This document shows, piece after piece, positions 5,927 through 8,009 of a stretch of DNA of 8,009 nt (position 1 is the first letter of the stretch; the number at the start of each line of letters is the position of its first letter). Below the pieces are notes generated by a model. That model saw only the letters and a list, made by a program, of their open reading frames with translations, did not search any database and had not been told where the DNA came from. The position numbers were made by a program, and so were the translations under genes. Location of the stretch: assembly GCA_050173895.1 (NCBI GenBank), contig JBFXKJ010000181.1, positions 1 through 8,009 on the forward strand, read 5' to 3'. This DNA is from JBCFBK01 sp050173895 (GTDB taxonomy: Bacteria > Bacteroidota > Bacteroidia > Bacteroidales > Prolixibacteraceae).

Positions 5927-7732
5927 TCAAAATGGCCAGATTAAAGGGATAAGGGTAACCGAGATCAAAAACACGAGGAGATTCAAAGGAAGCCCGACTT
6001 TTGCGTAATCACCGAAACGGTAATTCCCGAGACCCTGAACCAGCAGATTTGTCTGGTAGCCGATCGGAGTTGCAAAGCTGGATGAGGCCGCAATGCAAAT
6101 GGCAATAAAGAAAGGCTTCGGATCAACACCCAATTGATGAGCGGCCGAATAAGCGATGGGAAAGACCAGCGCCGCAGCCGCATTGTTCGTGATGATCTCG
6201 GTAAACAAATTGGTGATCAGATAGATCGTTATGAGGACGCCAATGGGGCCATACGACTTCGAAAAGTTTATTGCGGTGGTGGCAATGGCATCGGCTGCTC
6301 CTGAGTTCTGAAGTGCTTTGCTTAGTCCGAAGGCGCAGGCGATAGTGATCAGGACGTCCCAGGAAACAGCCTTTGTATACTGGCGGTTGGGGAGAATATT
6401 GATCCAGGTCATGATAATGGCAACCAGTGCTGCAAAATAAAACATGTCGGGACGTTCGCCATTTATTTCCGGCAGGAAGTCGCTGAGTGCGGCGCCTGTG
6501 ATCATGAGCAGCAGCAAAATCAAAGCCGCGAGGCGTTGCCCTTTGTAGCGGGGTGGGGGAACTTCCCCGATGAAAGAGGTGAGGTAAAAAGTTTTGGAGC
6601 CACCCCAGTTTTTGATGAAAGTTTCATTGGTAAGCAGCACAAGACTGTCTCCGTCTTTCATGCGGACTGAGCCCACGTCGGTGGCGATGGTTTCTCCGTT
6701 GCGGTGAACGGCCAAAACCTCCGCCTGGTAATGATTTAAAAAGTCAAACTCATCAATGGTTTGATTGATGCCGGGGAAACGCGGGGCGATGACCACTTCT
6801 ATCTGTTTAATATCGGTGCTTTTGTAAAATTTGCCGAACCCTTTCATCGCTTTCAGTTCCAGCCGGCGATGCGAGATCAGGGGAAGGAGATCGTCCGATT
6901 TGACGGTAATGACCAGTTTGTCGTCCTGCTGCAAGGTGAATTTTCCTTTGCGTGTATCGAAAAGCTCGTTATCCCGTTCAATGGAGTGGATGATAATATT
7001 TTTCAGTTGATGGCTTCGCCCGTTGTTGATTTCTTCGCCGGCCAGAGAACTGTTTGGCGGCAGACTGGCGTCCAGAAAATATTCTTTATAATCTGATCGT
7101 TGCCGGCGGTGGTTGTTTTTCTTCCCCGGAAGGATCTTGTGACCGATAAACGCCAGATAAAGCAAACCCGTGATCGTGATCCATATTCCCACTTTGCCCA
7201 GCTCAAACATGTTCAGTCCGTCGAGCCCGTTTTCCAGCATCAATCCATGGACGACAAGATTCGTAGAGGTACCGATGAGGGTGCACACCCCGCCAAGGAT
7301 CGTGGCATACGAAAGAGGGATCAGGAATTTCTGGGGGGAGAGATTCATTTTCTCGGCCCAGTTTTTAAATACGGGAGCGAAAATAATGACGACAGGTGTG
7401 TTGTTCAGAAATGCAGAAATTACTGAAATAGGGAAAAGCAGTTTCAACATGGTGAAGGGCATTTTCCCTCTTCGCTGGGGAAGGAACGTTCTGGCGATCA
7501 GGTTCAGTCCTCCGGTTTGCCTGATCCCTTCGCTGACCAGGAAGAGTACGCCAACGGTCAGCATTCCTTTGTTTGAAAAACCAGCCAGGCTTTCCTTGCT
7601 GTTTATGATGCCTGCAGCCATCAATACGATCAATGCGGAGAACAGAATGAGTCCCGGCCGCATCAGGTCATACATAAGTGCAATAGTCATAAGAGCAATA
7701 ACTCCTACTACGAAATAGCCTTCAAACCCCAT
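5927..7732 (-). CDS. SLC13-family anion permease with RCK_C domains, probable sulfate transporter
   Basis: A 601-residue membrane protein of the divalent anion:sodium symporter (SLC13/DASS) superfamily. Hydrophobic segments fill residues 5-70, 93-122, 136-165, 180-200, then 398-420, 428-448, 456-475, 494-526, 540-565 and 579-600. The two inverted halves show the paired substrate-site motifs: AFLNNTPVV (107-115) with GTSTNLV (154-160), and TEIITNNAAAAL (511-522) with ATPIGYQTNLLV (554-565). Between the halves, about 210-378, is a soluble region that looks like two RCK_C (TrkA-C) domains, typical of bacterial members of this branch and likely regulatory. Members of this architecture near cysD and cysN usually carry sulfate; I infer sulfate uptake from the neighbours, not from a residue. 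Dicarboxylate transport cannot be excluded. The start at 7732 follows an A-rich leader and a promoter box 17 bases upstream. Confidence 0.88.
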   Translation of the reverse strand: MGFEGYFVVGVIALMTIALMYDLMRPGLILFSALIVLMAAGIINSKESLAGFSNKGMLTVGVLFLVSEGIRQTGGLNLIARTFLPQRRGKMPFTMLKLLFPISVISAFLNNTPVVIIFAPVFKNWAEKMNLSPQKFLIPLSYATILGGVCTLIGTSTNLVVHGLMLENGLDGLNMFELGKVGIWITITGLLYLAFIGHKILPGKKNNHRRQRSDYKEYFLDASLPPNSSLAGEEINNGRSHQLKNIIIHSIERDNELFDTRKGKFTLQQDDKLVITVKSDDLLPLISHRRLELKAMKGFGKFYKSTDIKQIEVVIAPRFPGINQTIDEFDFLNHYQAEVLAVHRNGETIATDVGSVRMKDGDSLVLLTNETFIKNWGGSKTFYLTSFIGEVPPPRYKGQRLAALILLLLMITGAALSDFLPEINGERPDMFYFAALVAIIMTWINILPNRQYTKAVSWDVLITIACAFGLSKALQNSGAADAIATTAINFSKSYGPIGVLITIYLITNLFTEIITNNAAAALVFPIAYSAAHQLGVDPKPFFIAICIAASSSFATPIGYQTNLLVQGLGNYRFGDYAKVGLPLNLLVFLISVTLIPLIWPF

Positions 7733-7748
7733 TTTGTTAATTTTGTTT

Positions 7749-7756
7749 CAAAAGTA
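7749..7756 (-). promoter_or_regulatory. promoter -7 box for the SLC13-cysD-cysNC block
   Basis: On the minus strand this reads TACTTTTG, an exact TAnnTTTG match, 17 bases before the permease ATG, predicting a very short leader of about ten bases. The region where the -33 box should lie is occupied by an inverted repeat and has no TTTG, so this may be a promoter that depends on a regulator bound there. Confidence 0.55.
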
Positions 7757-7760
7757 AGCG

Positions 7761-7786
7761 TTAGCGCCCATGTGAACATGGGCTAA
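7761..7786. promoter_or_regulatory. inverted repeat over the SLC13 promoter, candidate operator
   Basis: The core GCCCATGTGAACATGGGC (7766-7783) has two exact 8-base arms around a 2-base centre. TTAG before it (7761-7764) and CTAA after it (7783-7786) extend the symmetry with a 2-base bulge. It starts ten bases upstream of the TACTTTTG box on the minus strand, where the -33 element belongs. A dimeric regulator binding here would control the sulfate block. It can also be drawn as a 7-bp hairpin with a TGAA loop, but it lies upstream of the likely transcript start and lacks a T tract, so I prefer an operator. Confidence 0.5.
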
Positions 7787-7961
7787 AATACTTATTTCGC
7801 TGGTCGGATTTGTGAGGGAGAAGAAATGATTTGGTGCAGGAATGATTTCCGAAGGAAAAAGAACAGCCTGACCGGAAGCACTGCCTGGTAAGGCTTTTGT
7901 GCAGGAAACCACGGAAATCGGGCGTCTGCAGAGGATAAAAAGGATTTTTTTAAATTTTTAA
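7787..7961. other. intergenic stretch with no recognised gene
   Basis: No supported ORF or RNA gene. A small nested hairpin can be drawn around 7877-7901 (GCAC and GTGC outside, GCCT and AGGC inside), with no T tract after it. The stretch separates two diverging promoters: the permease promoter on the minus strand and the rightmost promoter on the plus strand. Confidence 0.4.
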
Positions 7962-7992
7962 TTTGGATGTTGAATTTAAAATACTACTTTTG
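7962..7992 (+). promoter_or_regulatory. strong Bacteroidota-type promoter for a gene beyond the right edge
   Basis: TTTG at 7962-7965, exactly 19 bases, then TACTTTTG at 7985-7992. This is the full TTTG-N19-TAnnTTTG consensus of the primary sigma factor in Bacteroidota, set in an AT-rich upstream stretch (7941-7984). Transcription should begin near 7998. The downstream text CACCGCC is common before highly expressed genes such as tRNA or ribosomal protein genes in this phylum, by my recollection; the gene itself is outside the window. Confidence 0.75.
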
Positions 7993-8009
7993 CACCGCCT
8001 TTACACAAA

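Noticed and set aside
1..8009. CRISPR arrays, insertion sequences, tRNA or rRNA genes, phage or defence genes
   Set aside because: No spaced direct repeats, no transposase-like frames with terminal repeats, and no recognisable structural RNA gene on either strand.

Overview
The window looks like a piece of a Bacteroidota chromosome, most like a marine or anaerobic Marinilabiliales/Prolixibacteraceae-type genome, although the order is a guess. Supporting signs are promoter boxes of the TTTG-N19-TAnnTTTG type (clearest at 7962-7992), A-rich start regions without Shine-Dalgarno sequences, and the gene families present: a DUF6807 protein, a Tat-exported Gfo/Idh/MocA oxidoreductase, and an SLC13 permease with RCK_C domains next to cysD and a CysN-CysC fusion.

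Layout: bases 2-109 are probably the last 35 codons of a gene entering from the left. A 260-base gap follows. Two plus-strand genes then form a probable operon: a secreted DUF6807 ('PmoA-like') protein (370-1386) and a secreted Gfo/Idh/MocA oxidoreductase (1420-2772). They end at a perfect 40-bp palindrome (2785-2824) that can act as a terminator in both directions. The rest is one minus-strand sulfate block, in transcription order: SLC13-type anion permease (7732-5927), a 198-base regulatory gap, cysD (5728-4820), and a cysN-cysC fusion (4758-2845). The right end (7962-7992) carries a strong plus-strand promoter for a gene outside the window.

The sulfate block makes sense as a unit. The permease brings in sulfate or a related anion, and CysD with the GTPase CysN makes adenosine 5'-phosphosulfate (APS). 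The C-terminal domain of the CysN protein has the fold and length of APS kinase but has lost several catalytic signatures: its P-loop reads GKND instead of GKS/T, DGDNxR has become DGSSVR, and the RDPKGLY segment is gone. It may therefore no longer make PAPS. It could be a regulatory pseudokinase, like the PAPS-sensing domain of fungal ATP sulfurylase. No cysH, cysI, cysJ, cysQ or sulfotransferase gene lies in the window, so the fate of APS cannot be read here.

The best candidates for unexplained structure are this degenerate kinase domain, the leader of cysD (a weak promoter, a motif faintly like SAM-II riboswitches, and a short Arg-rich ORF overlapping the cysD start), and an 8-2-8 inverted repeat over the permease promoter.
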